Positions 39,461 through 51,141 of a stretch of DNA of 64,000 nucleotides are shown piece by piece. Under the pieces are notes generated by a model that saw only the letters and a program-made list of their open reading frames with translations, had not been told where the DNA came from and did not search any database. Location: assembly GCF_038397755.1 (NCBI RefSeq), contig NZ_CP151637.1:1054001-1118000 (forward strand), written 5' to 3'. The position numbers and the translations under genes were made by a program. Origin of the DNA: Microbacterium sp. LWH7-1.2 (lineage in GTDB: Bacteria > Actinomycetota > Actinomycetes > Actinomycetales > Microbacteriaceae). Every line of letters starts with the position of its first letter. The stretch's first letter is position 1.

Positions 39461-41392
39461 CTACGGCGCGTCGGCGAGGGCGGCGGGCTCGGCGAGGTGC
39501 GTGTGGATGGCCGACGCGAGCTTCGGGCCGACGCCGGGAAGCTGTGCGATCTCCTCCGGCGTCGCCTTCCGCAGCGCCGACACTGAGCCGAAGTGCCGCA
39601 GCAGCGCCTTGATCCGGGCATCGCCCAGGCCGGGCACCTCGGCCAGCACGCTCTGGATGTCGCGGCGCCGGCGCTTGCGCTGGTGAGTGATCGCGAACCG
39701 GTGGGCCTCGTCGCGAAGCCGCTGCAGGAGGTACAGCGCCTCGGACGTGCGGGGCAGGATGACCGGGTACTCCTCCCCCGGCAGCCATACCTCCTCGAGC
39801 CGCTTGGCGATGCCGCACAGCGCGATCTCCTCGTGCCCGGCGTCGCGCAAGGCCCGCGCCGCGGCCTCGACCTGGGGCTTGCCGCCGTCGACGACCAGCA
39901 GCTGCGGCCGGTACGCGAAGCGCGGGCGGCGCCGCTCGGTCACCACTTCGCCGTCCGCGGTCGGGTCCGGGGCGGCATCCGGCTCGTTCTCCTCCGGACG
40001 GTCGAGGTACGCGAGCCGGCGCGTGAGCACCTGGTACAGCGAGTCCGTGTCGTCGGTGGTCTCGGCGACGCCGAACGAACGGTACTGGTCCTTGCGGGGA
40101 AGTCCGTCCTCGAAGACGACCATCGATGCCACGACGTTCGTACCGCTCAGGTGCGACACATCGAAGCACTCGATGCGCAGCGGCGCCTCCGCGAGCTCGA
40201 GGGCCTCCTGCAGGTCGGTGAGCGCCTGGCTGCGCGCGACGTAATCGCTGGTACGGCGGGTCTTGTGGAGCATCAGCGCCTGCTGCGCGTTGAGCGTCGC
40301 GGTGCGCATGAGGTCCGCCTTCCGGCCGCGTTGCGCGATCTGGATCGTCACGGCCTTGCCACGGCGCCCACGCAGCCACTCCTCGAGGTCAGCGGCGTCG
40401 TCGGGCATCGCCGGCACCAGCACCTGCTTCGGGATGTCGGCGCCCGCGGCGTTGCCGTAGGTGCGCTGCAGAACCTGGTCGACGAGCTCGCCGCCGGTGA
40501 TGTCGAGCTCCTTCTCGATCGTGGTCGCGCGCACGCCCCGCACGCGGCCGCCGCGGATCACGAAGTGCTGCACAGTGGCGGCCAGTTCGTCTTCGGCGAT
40601 CCCGAAGAGGTCGGCGTCGGTGTCGGATGCGAGCACGAGCGCGCTGCGATTCAGCACGGCGTCGATGGACTGCAGCCGGTCGCGGTAGACGGCGGCCGCC
40701 TCGTAGTCCATCGCGGCCGAGGCCTCGCGCATGCGCGCCGTGAGCTCTCTCGTGAAGCGCTGGTCGCCGCCGGACATGAAGGCGATGAAGTCGTCGACGA
40801 TCGCGCGGTGCTCCTCGATCGTGACCTTCATCGAGCACGGCCCGCCGCACCGCCCGATCTGCCCGGGGAAGCACGGCCTCCCGGTCGCCATCGCCTTCTT
40901 GTACGACGAATCGCTGCAGGTGCGGATCGGGAACACTCGGATCATCAGATCGATCGTGTCGTGCACCGCCCACACCTTCGGGTACGGACCGAAGTACTTC
41001 GCTCCCGGGATGCGGCGATTGCGCGTCACGATGACGCGCGGCGCCTCGTCGGCGAGGGTGATCGCCATGAACGGGTACGACTTGTCGTCCTTGTAGCGGA
41101 CGTTGAAGGGCGGATCGAACTCCTTGATCCACTGGTATTCGAGCTGCAGCGAGTCGACGTCGGTCGCCACGACTGTCCATTCGACCGACGCCGCGGTCGT
41201 CACCATGCGTCGCGTGCGCTCGTGGAGCGTGTGCAGCGGCGCGAAGTAGTTCGACAGGCGCGCGCGGAGGTTCTTCGCCTTGCCGACGTAGAGCACGCGC
41301 CCGTCCCGGTCGCGGAACCGGTAGACCCCGGGGTTGGTCGGGATCTCTCCCGGCTTCGGCTTGTACGGGACGGTGGGAGCGGAGCGCGCCAT
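39461..41392 (-). CDS. uvrC: excinuclease ABC subunit C
   Basis: A 643-residue UvrC making the dual incisions of nucleotide excision repair. The N-terminal GIY-YIG domain reads [23 protein letters not shown] in two blocks (about residues 21-44). A cysteine-rich segment ([16 protein letters not shown]), a UVR motif for UvrB contact, an RNase H-like endonuclease domain with [18 protein letters not shown] and VVDGGKPQV, and two C-terminal helix-hairpin-helix motifs follow. It starts 5 bp after the uvrA stop. A much longer open frame upstream is uvrA antiphase. Confidence 0.97.
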   Translation of the reverse strand: MARSAPTVPYKPKPGEIPTNPGVYRFRDRDGRVLYVGKAKNLRARLSNYFAPLHTLHERTRRMVTTAASVEWTVVATDVDSLQLEYQWIKEFDPPFNVRYKDDKSYPFMAITLADEAPRVIVTRNRRIPGAKYFGPYPKVWAVHDTIDLMIRVFPIRTCSDSSYKKAMATGRPCFPGQIGRCGGPCSMKVTIEEHRAIVDDFIAFMSGGDQRFTRELTARMREASAAMDYEAAAVYRDRLQSIDAVLNRSALVLASDTDADLFGIAEDELAATVQHFVIRGGRVRGVRATTIEKELDITGGELVDQVLQRTYGNAAGADIPKQVLVPAMPDDAADLEEWLRGRRGKAVTIQIAQRGRKADLMRTATLNAQQALMLHKTRRTSDYVARSQALTDLQEALELAEAPLRIECFDVSHLSGTNVVASMVVFEDGLPRKDQYRSFGVAETTDDTDSLYQVLTRRLAYLDRPEENEPDAAPDPTADGEVVTERRRPRFAYRPQLLVVDGGKPQVEAAARALRDAGHEEIALCGIAKRLEEVWLPGEEYPVILPRTSEALYLLQRLRDEAHRFAITHQRKRRRRDIQSVLAEVPGLGDARIKALLRHFGSVSALRKATPEEIAQLPGVGPKLASAIHTHLAEPAALADAP

Positions 41393-41397
41393 GCGGC

Positions 41398-44349
41398 TCA
41401 GCCGGCCTTGCGGGCCTCGACGAGCTCGGTGACCGCGTGCGTGGGGGCGCGCAGCCCGAGGACCTCGGCGAGGAACGCACCCGTGTGACTGTCTTCCACG
41501 CGCGCCACCTGCTCGGGCGTGCCCGTTGCGATGACCTGGCCGCCGCCCGAGCCGCCCTCGGGGCCGAGATCGATCACCCAGTCGGAGGACTTGATGACGT
41601 CGAGGTTGTGCTCGATGACGATGACCGTGTTGCCCTTGTCGACCAGGCCGTTCAGCACCTCGAGCAGCTTGCGGACGTCTTCGAAGTGCAGACCCGTGGT
41701 CGGCTCGTCGAGCACGTAGATCGACCGGCCGTTGGTGCGCCGCTGCAGCTCGGTGGCGAGCTTCACCCGCTGCGCCTCGCCGCCCGAGAGGGTCGTGGCG
41801 GACTGACCGAGCCGCACGTAGCCGAGGCCGACGTCGACCAGCGTCTTCAGGTAGCGGTGGATGGCCTGGATCGGCTCGAAGAACTCCGCCGCCTCTGCGA
41901 TCGGCATCTCGAGCACCTCGGCGATGTTCTTGCCCTTGTAGTGCACCGCCAGGGTGTCGCGGTTGTACCGCTTGCCGTGGCAGACCTCGCAGTCGACGTA
42001 CACGTCGGGGAGGAAGTTCATCTCGATCTTGATCGTGCCGTCGCCCGAGCACGCCTCGCAGCGGCCGCCCTTGACGTTGAAGCTGAACCGGCCCGGCTGG
42101 TAGCCGCGCACCTTCGCCTCGGGCGTCTCGCTGAAGAGCGTCCGGATGCGGTCGAAGACGCCGGTGTAGGTCGCCGGGTTCGACCGCGGCGTGCGCCCGA
42201 TCGGCGCCTGGTCGACGTGCACGACCTTGTCGAGGTTGTCGAGTCCCGTCACGCGTGTGTGCTTGCCGGCTACTCGCCGCGCACCGTTGAGGCGCGTCGC
42301 GAGGACCTGATAAAGGATGCCGTTGACCAGCGACGACTTGCCCGAGCCGCTGACTCCGGTGACCGAGGTGAGCACGCCGAGCGGGAAGTCGACCGTCACG
42401 TTCTTGAGGTTGTTCTCGCGCGCGCCGACGACGGTCACCTGGCGCTTCTTGTCGATCTTGCGGCGCTTCTTCGGCGTGGGGATCGAGCGCCGGCCCGACA
42501 GGTAGTCGCCGGTGATCGAGTCGGGGTCGGCGAGGAGCTCGCCGATCGGCCCGGAGTGCACGACCTCGCCGCCGTTGACGCCGGCGCCGGGGCCGATGTC
42601 GACGACCCAGTCCGCGGCATGGATCGTCTCCTCGTCGTGTTCGACGACGATGAGGGTGTTGCCGAGGTCGCGCAGCGCCACGAGGGTCTCGATGAGACGG
42701 CGGTTGTCGCGCTGGTGCAGGCCGATCGACGGCTCGTCCAGCACGTACAGCACGCCGGTCAGGCCGGAGCCGATCTGGGTCGCGAGCCGGATGCGCTGCG
42801 CCTCGCCGCCCGAGAGCGTCGCCGCGGCGCGGCTCAGGCTGAGGTAGTCGAGGCCGACGCGGATGAGGAAGTCCAGCCGGAGGCGGATCTCGCGCAGCAC
42901 CTGCGCGGCGATCGTCGCCTCGCGTTCGGTGAGCGTCAGCTTGGCGAAGTACTCGCGCGCCTCGCCGAGGCTCAGGCGCGAGGCATCCGCGATGGAATGC
43001 CCGTGCACCTGGACGGCAAGCACCTCCGGCTTGAGTCGCGCGCCGTCGCACACCGGGCACGGCACCTCGCGGAGGTACTCCGCCCAGCGCTGACGCTGCG
43101 TGTCGGACTCGGCCTGGGTGTACTGCCGCTCGATGTAGGGGACCACGCCCTCGAAGCCTGAGGAGTAGCGCATCTCGCGGCCGTAGCGGTTCTTCCACCG
43201 CACCGTCACCTTGTAGTCCTCGCCGCGCAGCACCGCCTCGCGCACTTCGGACGGGAGCTTCTTCCACGGCGTGTCGAGCGAGAACGCGAGGTCGTTCGCG
43301 AGTCCTTCGAGCAGGCGCTCGTAGTACTGGAAGAGCCCTTTGCCCTGGGTCGTCCACGGGATGAGGACGCCTTCGCGGATCGAGAGGTCCTCGTCGCCCA
43401 GCATGAGCTCGACGTCCACGGACATGCGGGTGCCCAGGCCCGAGCACGCCGGGCAGGCGCCGAACGGCGCGTTGAACGAGAACGTGCGCGGCTCGATCTC
43501 CGTCAGCTGCAGCGGGTGGCCGTTCGGGCACGCGAGCTTCTCGGAGAACGACTGCCACGCGGCATCGCCCTCTTCGTCGACGAAGTTGACCTGCACGACG
43601 CCGCTCGCGAGCGAGAGCGCGGTCTCGACCGAGTCGGTGACGCGGTCGAGGATGCCGGGTGCCGCGACCAGACGGTCCACGACGACCGCGATGTCATGCT
43701 TGTAGCTCTTCTTGAGCGTCGGGGGCTCGGCGAGCTGGACCAGATCCCCGTCGACGATGGCACGGGCGTAGCCCTTCGCGCCGAGCTCTTTGAAGAGGTC
43801 GACGAACTCGCCCTTCTTCTGCGTGACGACGGGTGCGACGATCTGGTACCGCGTGCGCTCGGGCAGCTCCATGAGCTGGTCGGCGATCTGCTGCACTGTC
43901 TGGCGCTGGATGACCTCGCCGCATTCGGGGCAGTGGGGCACGCCGATGCGCGCCCACAGCAGGCGCATGTAGTCGTGGATCTCGGTGATCGTGCCCACCG
44001 TCGACCGCGGGTTGCGGTTCGTGGACTTCTGGTCGATCGACACCGCGGGGCTGAGCCCCTCGATGAAGTCGACGTCGGGGCGGTCGACCTGCCCGAGGAA
44101 CTGGCGGGCATAGGCGCTCAGCGACTCGACGTACCGGCGCTGGCCCTCTGCGAAGATCGTGTCGAACGCGAGGCTCGACTTGCCCGAGCCCGACAGGCCC
44201 GTGAACACGACGAGCGAATCGCGCGGGATGTCGAGGTCGACGTCCTTGAGGTTGTGCACGCGGGCACCGCGGACGCTGAGCTTTCCGCTGGTACCGCCGA
44301 GGGAGTTTGCGGGCATGCTTCCGGGCAGAGCGACAGGGACGATGGGCAC
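41398..44349 (-). CDS. uvrA: excinuclease ABC subunit A
   Basis: A 983-residue damage-recognition ATPase of nucleotide excision repair. Two ABC modules carry Walker [10 protein letters not shown] (N-half) and GVSGSGKSS (C-half), each with its LSGGEAQR signature. Zinc modules include [11 protein letters not shown] and [14 protein letters not shown]...CEVCHGKR. The GTG start follows the [17 protein letters not shown] opening; MPANSLGG eleven codons in is an alternative. uvrC is probably cotranscribed. No LexA-type SOS box was recognised upstream. Confidence 0.97.
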   Translation of the reverse strand: MPIVPVALPGSMPANSLGGTSGKLSVRGARVHNLKDVDLDIPRDSLVVFTGLSGSGKSSLAFDTIFAEGQRRYVESLSAYARQFLGQVDRPDVDFIEGLSPAVSIDQKSTNRNPRSTVGTITEIHDYMRLLWARIGVPHCPECGEVIQRQTVQQIADQLMELPERTRYQIVAPVVTQKKGEFVDLFKELGAKGYARAIVDGDLVQLAEPPTLKKSYKHDIAVVVDRLVAAPGILDRVTDSVETALSLASGVVQVNFVDEEGDAAWQSFSEKLACPNGHPLQLTEIEPRTFSFNAPFGACPACSGLGTRMSVDVELMLGDEDLSIREGVLIPWTTQGKGLFQYYERLLEGLANDLAFSLDTPWKKLPSEVREAVLRGEDYKVTVRWKNRYGREMRYSSGFEGVVPYIERQYTQAESDTQRQRWAEYLREVPCPVCDGARLKPEVLAVQVHGHSIADASRLSLGEAREYFAKLTLTEREATIAAQVLREIRLRLDFLIRVGLDYLSLSRAAATLSGGEAQRIRLATQIGSGLTGVLYVLDEPSIGLHQRDNRRLIETLVALRDLGNTLIVVEHDEETIHAADWVVDIGPGAGVNGGEVVHSGPIGELLADPDSITGDYLSGRRSIPTPKKRRKIDKKRQVTVVGARENNLKNVTVDFPLGVLTSVTGVSGSGKSSLVNGILYQVLATRLNGARRVAGKHTRVTGLDNLDKVVHVDQAPIGRTPRSNPATYTGVFDRIRTLFSETPEAKVRGYQPGRFSFNVKGGRCEACSGDGTIKIEMNFLPDVYVDCEVCHGKRYNRDTLAVHYKGKNIAEVLEMPIAEAAEFFEPIQAIHRYLKTLVDVGLGYVRLGQSATTLSGGEAQRVKLATELQRRTNGRSIYVLDEPTTGLHFEDVRKLLEVLNGLVDKGNTVIVIEHNLDVIKSSDWVIDLGPEGGSGGGQVIATGTPEQVARVEDSHTGAFLAEVLGLRAPTHAVTELVEARKAG

Positions 44350-44434
44350 CCGACAAGTCTAGGTGGGGCCTCCGACACGCGGGCTGGGAGCCGTTCGCCG
44401 TGGGCGAAGACAGGGCCCTCGCCGCGGTCTTCGG

Positions 44435-44878
44435 TCAGCGGGCGCCGGCGAACGGCTGCAGCGCGTCGCGGAGCGCCAGGAGCGCGGCGGCATCCGTCCC
44501 CACGCTCGCCATCACCTTGCCCGGCACCTCGAGCGCCTGAACCCGCAGGTGCGCACCCGCCTCGGTCAGCCGGACGTCGAGCACCCGCTCGTCGTCGTCG
44601 CGGCGCGAGCGGGTGACGAGGTCCTGCGCCTCGAGGCGCTTGACGAGGGGCGACAGCGTCGCGGGCTCCAGGGCGAGTTCGGCGGCGAGCTCGCGCAGTG
44701 AGCGCGGCGACCGCTCCCACAGTGCGAGCATCACGAGGTACTGCGGATGCGTGAGGCCGAGCGGCTCGAGGATCGGCCGGTACAGCCCCACCACGTTGCG
44801 CGCCGCGGTCACCAGCGCGAAGCAGACCTGGTTGTCGAGCTTGAGCAGATCGTCGGGGCTGAGTTCGGCGTTCTTCAC
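44435..44878 (-). CDS. MarR-family regulator, OhrR-like peroxide sensor
   Basis: A 147-residue winged-helix repressor. The N-terminal LKLDNQVCFALV places a cysteine at position 19, the reactive residue of OhrR organic-peroxide sensors, followed by the family's YPQYL-like HPQYLVMLALWE. The wing RSRRDDDERVLDVRLTEAG is standard. The GTG start follows AGGATAATCCC. Its operator is probably the triple half-site directly upstream. No ohr peroxidase gene is adjacent, so the regulon lies elsewhere or includes the divergent small gene. A plain MarR regulator of efflux is less likely because of the cysteine. Confidence 0.85.
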   Translation of the reverse strand: MKNAELSPDDLLKLDNQVCFALVTAARNVVGLYRPILEPLGLTHPQYLVMLALWERSPRSLRELAAELALEPATLSPLVKRLEAQDLVTRSRRDDDERVLDVRLTEAGAHLRVQALEVPGKVMASVGTDAAALLALRDALQPFAGAR

Positions 44879-44883
44879 GGGAT

Positions 44884-44916
44884 TATCCTATCGGCACTAA
44901 TCATTAGTACACTAAT
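44884..44916. promoter_or_regulatory. divergent promoter with three-half-site OhrR/MarR operator
   Basis: A 13-bp perfect palindrome (44896-44908, ACTAATCATTAGT) shares its right arm with a second dyad, ATTAGT-AC-ACTAAT (44903-44916). The patch is strikingly AT-rich. Plus-strand TATCCT (44884-44889) and minus-strand TAGGAT over nearly the same bases are candidate -10 boxes, so one bound dimer could block both directions. Confidence 0.75.
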
Positions 44917-45175
44917 GAACATGCGAGCAAGGGATGCCTCCACCCCCGACCGTCGTCCGCTCCGCGAGCGCGTGCGCGAAGCCGGCGGATGGTACGCGTT
45001 CCTCAACTCCAACTTGATCCGCGTCGCCGGCCCCGCCGCCGTGGGGCCATACGAGACGACTCCCCCGCCGAGCCAGGCGGAACGGGCCGAGCGTGCGTGC
45101 CCGCTGTGCGGCGTGCCGATCTCGCAGCACACGTTCGACCGTTCCGGTCCGAAGCCTCTGATGCACTGCCCGTAG
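44915..45175 (+). CDS. small cysteine-containing protein divergent from ohrR-like gene
   Basis: About 86 residues from the ATG at 44915 (a second in-frame ATG is at 44921). Neither has a Shine-Dalgarno, so it may be leaderless. The N-terminal half is basic (RRPLRERVREAGGWYAFLNS) and the C-terminal half carries CPLCGVPISQHTF and ends HCP, a possible zinc or thiol site. I recognise no family. Control by the shared operator suggests it belongs to an oxidative-stress response; this is inference. It converges on uvrB. Confidence 0.6.
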   Translation: MNMRARDASTPDRRPLRERVREAGGWYAFLNSNLIRVAGPAAVGPYETTPPPSQAERAERACPLCGVPISQHTFDRSGPKPLMHCP

Positions 45176-45208
45176 TCGAGCGCGCGCGAGCGTCGAAGGG
45201 CGCCGGGC

Positions 45209-47290
<2,082 letters not shown>

Positions 47291-47372
47291 CAATCCAGCG
47301 TAGGCGCGGCCCCCGACATCGGGGCGGCGTTCGCGACGAGCGGATGCTGCCGCCCGCCGCCCGTGCGGAGAT

Positions 47373-48044
47373 TCAGCCGCCGAAGCCCCCGCCGCCGTCG
47401 AAGCCGCCCCCGAAGCCCCCGGCGTCGAAACCACCGCCGAATCCGCCCCCGTCGAAGCCGCCGCCACCGTCGAAGCCACTGCCTCCGCCGCCGTCGAAGC
47501 CGCCCGAGCCGGGGTCGTAGGTCTCGCCGATCCAAGCGGGGCCGTCGCCGATCTGCAGAGATCCGGCACCCACCGTGTAGTACGCGGCGACCGAGCTCGA
47601 CAGCAGGAACTGGTTCGCCACGATCGTCATCACCCCGACGTTCATGAGCATCGCGCGGGGGTCCACGGCGTCGCGCGGGTCGCGATCGTCGACCCCGACC
47701 ATCGTGCGGGCGGGGTCCGCCGAGGACCGGGCCGCGGCATCGGCCTCCCCGGCCGCCGCGGCGCGAGCTGCCCTGTGCTCCTCGGCGCGACGGACGAGCC
47801 GCGCGATCACGGTCGGGTCCTCGGCGGCGACGTCGCGCTCCGAGTCGGCGAGGAACGGCCGCAGCTGCTCGAACATCTCGCGCCGGCGCTCCGGCGGGAC
47901 GTCCGCGAAGGCCGAGGCGTGCGCGCTCTCGATCACGGACGCGGGCAGGGTGTTGAGGAGGTAGACGTAGCGCGCGATGCGCTCCTCCTCGGTCGTCGCT
48001 CCGTACGGCGTCTTACGCCGGCGGAACCTCGAGAACACGGCCAT
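47373..48044 (-). CDS. Gly-rich-tailed membrane-anchored protein, paralogue 1
   Basis: A 223-residue protein of unknown function. Residues 15-60 carry a helical module ([15 protein letters not shown], then [20 protein letters not shown]). A charged linker follows, then one hydrophobic segment (about 133-155, [24 protein letters not shown]). The last 45 residues are almost only Gly, Phe and Asp in GGFDGGG units. It starts 27 bp after coaE on the same strand and is probably cotranscribed. The same architecture occurs in the gene at 52911-53564. Confidence 0.75.
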   Translation of the reverse strand: MAVFSRFRRRKTPYGATTEEERIARYVYLLNTLPASVIESAHASAFADVPPERRREMFEQLRPFLADSERDVAAEDPTVIARLVRRAEEHRAARAAAAGEADAAARSSADPARTMVGVDDRDPRDAVDPRAMLMNVGVMTIVANQFLLSSSVAAYYTVGAGSLQIGDGPAWIGETYDPGSGGFDGGGGSGFDGGGGFDGGGFGGGFDAGGFGGGFDGGGGFGG

Positions 48045-48071
48045 GAGGGACCTCCTCGCTCCGCTTCCAGA

Positions 48072-48695
48072 TTACGATCGCGCGGCGCGCTGCGCGACGT
48101 GCTCGCCGAGCGAGGCCCACAGCTCGTCGACCTGGCGCTCCGTGCTCTCGAGCGAGCCGGCGGTGTCGATGACGACGTCCGCGATCCGGAGGCGGGCGTC
48201 GTCGGGCACCTGCGACGCGAGGCGGGCCGCCGCATCCGTCTCGGTCATGCCGCGCAGCTCTACGAGGCGCCGGAGGCGGACGTCCTCGGGCGCGTGCGCC
48301 ACGACGATCAGCTGCCAGGGGTCCTCGACACGCGCCTCGACGAGCAGCGGCACGTCGTAGACGACCACCGCGTCGGGATCCGCCGCGAAGGCCGCCTCGA
48401 ACCGGCGCGCGGACTCGGCGCGGACGGCGGGGTGGACGATCCCGTTGAGCTGCCTGATTGCGGCGTCGTCGCCGAACACCCGGCTGCCGAGGGCGGCGCG
48501 GTCCAGGGATCCGTCGGGTCGCAGCATCCGCTCCCCGAAGGTCTCGGCGATCGCGGCCAGCACAGGCGAGCCGGGCTGCTGCACCTCGCGGACCAGCTGA
48601 TCGGCGTCGACGACGACGGCGCCATGCTCGGCGAGGCGGCGGGCGATCGTGGACTTTCCCGAGGCGATGCCTCCGGTGAGGGCGACGAGCGGCAT
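48072..48695 (-). CDS. coaE: dephospho-CoA kinase
   Basis: A 207-residue P-loop kinase doing the last step of coenzyme A synthesis. Walker A GGIASGKST is at residues 8-16, followed by DADQLVREV, NGIVHPAVR and VPLLVEA. Its stop is TAA, rare in this window. The short single-domain form lacks the C-terminal extension of mycobacterial CoaE. Position between rpsA and uvrB matches other actinobacteria, although here rpsA is 5.7 kb away. Confidence 0.95.
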   Translation of the reverse strand: MPLVALTGGIASGKSTIARRLAEHGAVVVDADQLVREVQQPGSPVLAAIAETFGERMLRPDGSLDRAALGSRVFGDDAAIRQLNGIVHPAVRAESARRFEAAFAADPDAVVVYDVPLLVEARVEDPWQLIVVAHAPEDVRLRRLVELRGMTETDAAARLASQVPDDARLRIADVVIDTAGSLESTERQVDELWASLGEHVAQRAARS

Positions 48696-49149
48696 GGTTC
48701 GAGCATGCCACGCGCCGCCCCAGCCGGCGCCGCCGGCGCCGCAAAGCCTTGCGCGGTTCCTGAGGCGGGCCTGAGCGGGCGTTGAGGTCCCGGAGGTAGC
48801 CTCGGGGCACCCGAAGGACAGATTCACCCGTGTGGCACTGGGGAGGGCGGGAGATGAACGCCGGACCCGACATCGTGGTAACCGACGCGACACCGCTCCG
48901 CTGCACCAGCCGAATCGTCCTGGGGTACGGACGGGCCGCGCGCGTGGGGACAACTGCGGCCCGGGTCCGTGCACGGAGGACGCGCGCAGGGCGGGATATG
49001 GGGATATCTCCCGCCCTACGCGCGGTCCGACGGACCGGCCGGGTGGCGGACGCACGCGAGCAGAGCTCAACGGCCCGCCCCGCATACGGTCACCTCCCGT
49101 GATCATCGACGGCCTGCCGCACCCGTTCCGCAGCGCGTTCTGGGATATC
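48696..49149. promoter_or_regulatory. coaE/response-regulator intergenic region with GGGATAT repeats
   Basis: 454 bp between divergent coaE and the response regulator. An inverted repeat AGGGCGGG / CCCGCCCT (48988-48995 with 49010-49017) encloses GGGATAT (48993-48999) and GGGATATC (49001-49008); GGGATATC recurs at 49142-49149 touching the regulator ATG. These may be sites for the regulator. An 82-codon frame at 48854-49102 has a good ribosome site but poor codon bias and is not called. Confidence 0.4.
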
Positions 49150-49944
49150 ATGACCGACGTCCAGGGTCCGTCGACGGCACCGGACCCGGAGGGTGCATCG
49201 GTGGAAGAAGCGCGCGTCGCGGTCGTGATCGAGGACGAGGAAGACATCCGTTCTCTCCTGTCGACCGTGCTCGCTCAAGCGGGCTTCGAGGTGCACGGCG
49301 CGGCCAACGGCGCGGACGGCGTGGAGCTGGTGCGGGAGCGCCGGCCACTGGTGACGACGCTCGACGTCAACATGCCGGGCATGGACGGCTTCGAGACCGC
49401 CAAGCGCATCCGCGCCATCAGCTCGACCTACATCGTGATGCTCAGCGCCCGCAGCGAGGAGATCGACGCTCTGCAGGGACTCGAGGCGGGGGCCGACGAC
49501 TACGTCGCCAAGCCCTTCCGCCCGCGCGAGCTGCGCGCCCGCATCGACGCGATGCTGCGCCGGCCGCGGCAGGTGGCGCCGGCCGACCCCGAGGCCGTCG
49601 GTGAGAACGGGCCGCCGGACGGCGTCTGGCTCGAGCACCACGGGCTGCGCCTCAATGCCTCGACCCACCTCGTCACCGTCGACGACCAGGACGTCGAGCT
49701 CACGCGAAGCGAGTTCGACATCCTCGCCGACCTCCTCGTGGCAGGCCGGCGAGTCCGGGCGAAGTCGGATCTCGCCCTCATGCTGCGCGGCGACCAGTAC
49801 GCGGTCAGCGACTTCGTCTCCGACAGCGATGCCCGCGCGATCGAGGTGCACATGGCGAACCTCCGACGCAAGCTCGGCGAGTCGCCGGCGCAGCCGCGGT
49901 GGATCGAGACCGTCCGCGGCGTCGGTTACCGCCTCACCGCCTGA
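49150..49944 (+). CDS. OmpR/PhoB family response regulator
   Basis: A 264-residue regulator. After a 20-residue leader the receiver (about 21-140) has the acidic cluster EDEED, phospho-acceptor D72 (TTLDVNMPGMDG) and the lysine in ADDYVAKPF. A winged-helix DNA-binding domain follows (RSEFDILADLLVAGRRV, RRKLGE, RGVGYRL). The ATG at 49150 overlaps a GGGATATC box; a GTG at 49201 would trim the leader to a standard receiver start. It converges on the minus-strand operon of the histidine kinase at 51138-52811, its likely partner. Confidence 0.9.
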   Translation: MTDVQGPSTAPDPEGASVEEARVAVVIEDEEDIRSLLSTVLAQAGFEVHGAANGADGVELVRERRPLVTTLDVNMPGMDGFETAKRIRAISSTYIVMLSARSEEIDALQGLEAGADDYVAKPFRPRELRARIDAMLRRPRQVAPADPEAVGENGPPDGVWLEHHGLRLNASTHLVTVDDQDVELTRSEFDILADLLVAGRRVRAKSDLALMLRGDQYAVSDFVSDSDARAIEVHMANLRRKLGESPAQPRWIETVRGVGYRLTA

Positions 49945-49974
49945 CGCACGCTCCGCGAGGGCGGACGGATGCCG

Positions 49975-51141
49975 CTACTCGCCCTCGTCGACCAGCACCG
50001 ACGTCTCGACGTTCGCAGCCGCGCGGCTCGCGGCCTCGCGGGCCGCGAGCAAGAGCTCCGCGGGGTCGTACCCCGCGGTCTCGCTCAGCGCCACGCCGAC
50101 GCCGACCACCGGGATCACTCCCCCGCCGACCTTCCCGAGGTCGTCGAAGAGGCCGCGGTAGATCGCGCCCGCCTGCCGTCGCGCCTCCTGCGCGGATGCG
50201 ACCGCGAGGGCGATGACGAGCCCGGTATGCCCATCCTGGCCCACGACGGCGTTCGTCGGCGCGTGGTGGCGCACCCCGGTGCGCCAGGTCGCGGCCACCG
50301 CGCCGGCGACGTCACTGCCGAACGCGGTCGAGATCTGGTCGAGGTCGTCGAGCCGCACGGCCGTCACGGCGATCGCCTCGAAACGCCGCTCGGCGCGGCG
50401 GCACATGCCCTCGAGCACGGCGACGAACGACGCCTCGCTGAGGATGCCCTGCTCCTCGTCGACGGCCTGGGCCTCGCGCAGATAGCCGCGCACCGGCGCG
50501 CGGCTCGCGCGCAGCACCGAGGTCACGACGACGGCGACGATCGTCAGCGTCACCGTGAGGTAGCTCGTGCTGATCGTGCCGAACGCAGTCTCGAACAACG
50601 CGCTGTCGGGGCCGGAGGTCACGAAGGCGGTGGTGCGCGACACGTAGTACAGCGACTGGAATCCGAGGACGGCGCCCAGCACCCACGCCGTCCGCGACTC
50701 GCGCATCTCGCCGCGGAGACACTCCACGGCGCCCGCGCCCGCGAAGGCGAGCAGCGGCACGAACATCCACAGCGCACCCGCCCAGTCGCCGCCTTCGTCG
50801 CCCTCGACCGCGACCGCGAGAGCCGCCATCGCCACGGCTCCGACCACGAGGATCGACGACCAGCGCATGTCGCGCCGGTTGAAGCGGCGGCATCCCAGCC
50901 ACATGCACCCCGTGCCCGCGACGAACGCCGCGTTTCCGACGGCGATCGCCCACCAGGCGCCGTCGGACTGCGACCAGATCGTGTAGGCGAGGGTGGTGAG
51001 CATCGCCGCGAGGAACGCGATCGACCAGATGCGCCCCGCCCCCTCGTCCCGTCGCAGCAGCGTCTCGAGGATGAACAGCACCCCGCTGACGTTGACGACC
51101 AGCGCGGTCATGATGAGGACGCTCGGCAGATCGAGGGTCAT
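49975..51141 (-). CDS. multi-helix membrane protein with degenerate GGDEF domain
   Basis: 388 residues. Residues 1-225 form six or seven transmembrane helices with short loops. Residues 235-380 align by eye with a GGDEF domain: AIAVTAVRLDDLDQISTAFG matches the LDLDxFKxINDxxGH strand-helix, AVVGQDGHTGLVIAL sits where RxGGDEFxxxL belongs, and VGVALSE...ELLLAAREA matches SxGxA...ELLxxADxA. The GG[DE]EF signature is absent, so diguanylate cyclase activity is not expected; it may bind nucleotide or mediate contacts. Its ATG overlaps the kinase stop (ATGA), so they are coupled. The stop is TAG. Confidence 0.75.
   Translation of the reverse strand: MTLDLPSVLIMTALVVNVSGVLFILETLLRRDEGAGRIWSIAFLAAMLTTLAYTIWSQSDGAWWAIAVGNAAFVAGTGCMWLGCRRFNRRDMRWSSILVVGAVAMAALAVAVEGDEGGDWAGALWMFVPLLAFAGAGAVECLRGEMRESRTAWVLGAVLGFQSLYYVSRTTAFVTSGPDSALFETAFGTISTSYLTVTLTIVAVVVTSVLRASRAPVRGYLREAQAVDEEQGILSEASFVAVLEGMCRRAERRFEAIAVTAVRLDDLDQISTAFGSDVAGAVAATWRTGVRHHAPTNAVVGQDGHTGLVIALAVASAQEARRQAGAIYRGLFDDLGKVGGGVIPVVGVGVALSETAGYDPAELLLAAREAASRAAANVETSVLVDEGE

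Noticed and set aside
47373..47520. Short tandem units suggesting a repeat array.
   Set aside because: They are codons for the Gly/Phe/Asp-rich tail of a protein, not a CRISPR or intergenic repeat.
48854..49102. An 82-codon frame with a good GGAGG ribosome site upstream of the OmpR-type regulator.
   Set aside because: G/C at third positions is only about 75 percent, below real genes here, and it runs through the GGGATAT hairpin. Possible but not supported.
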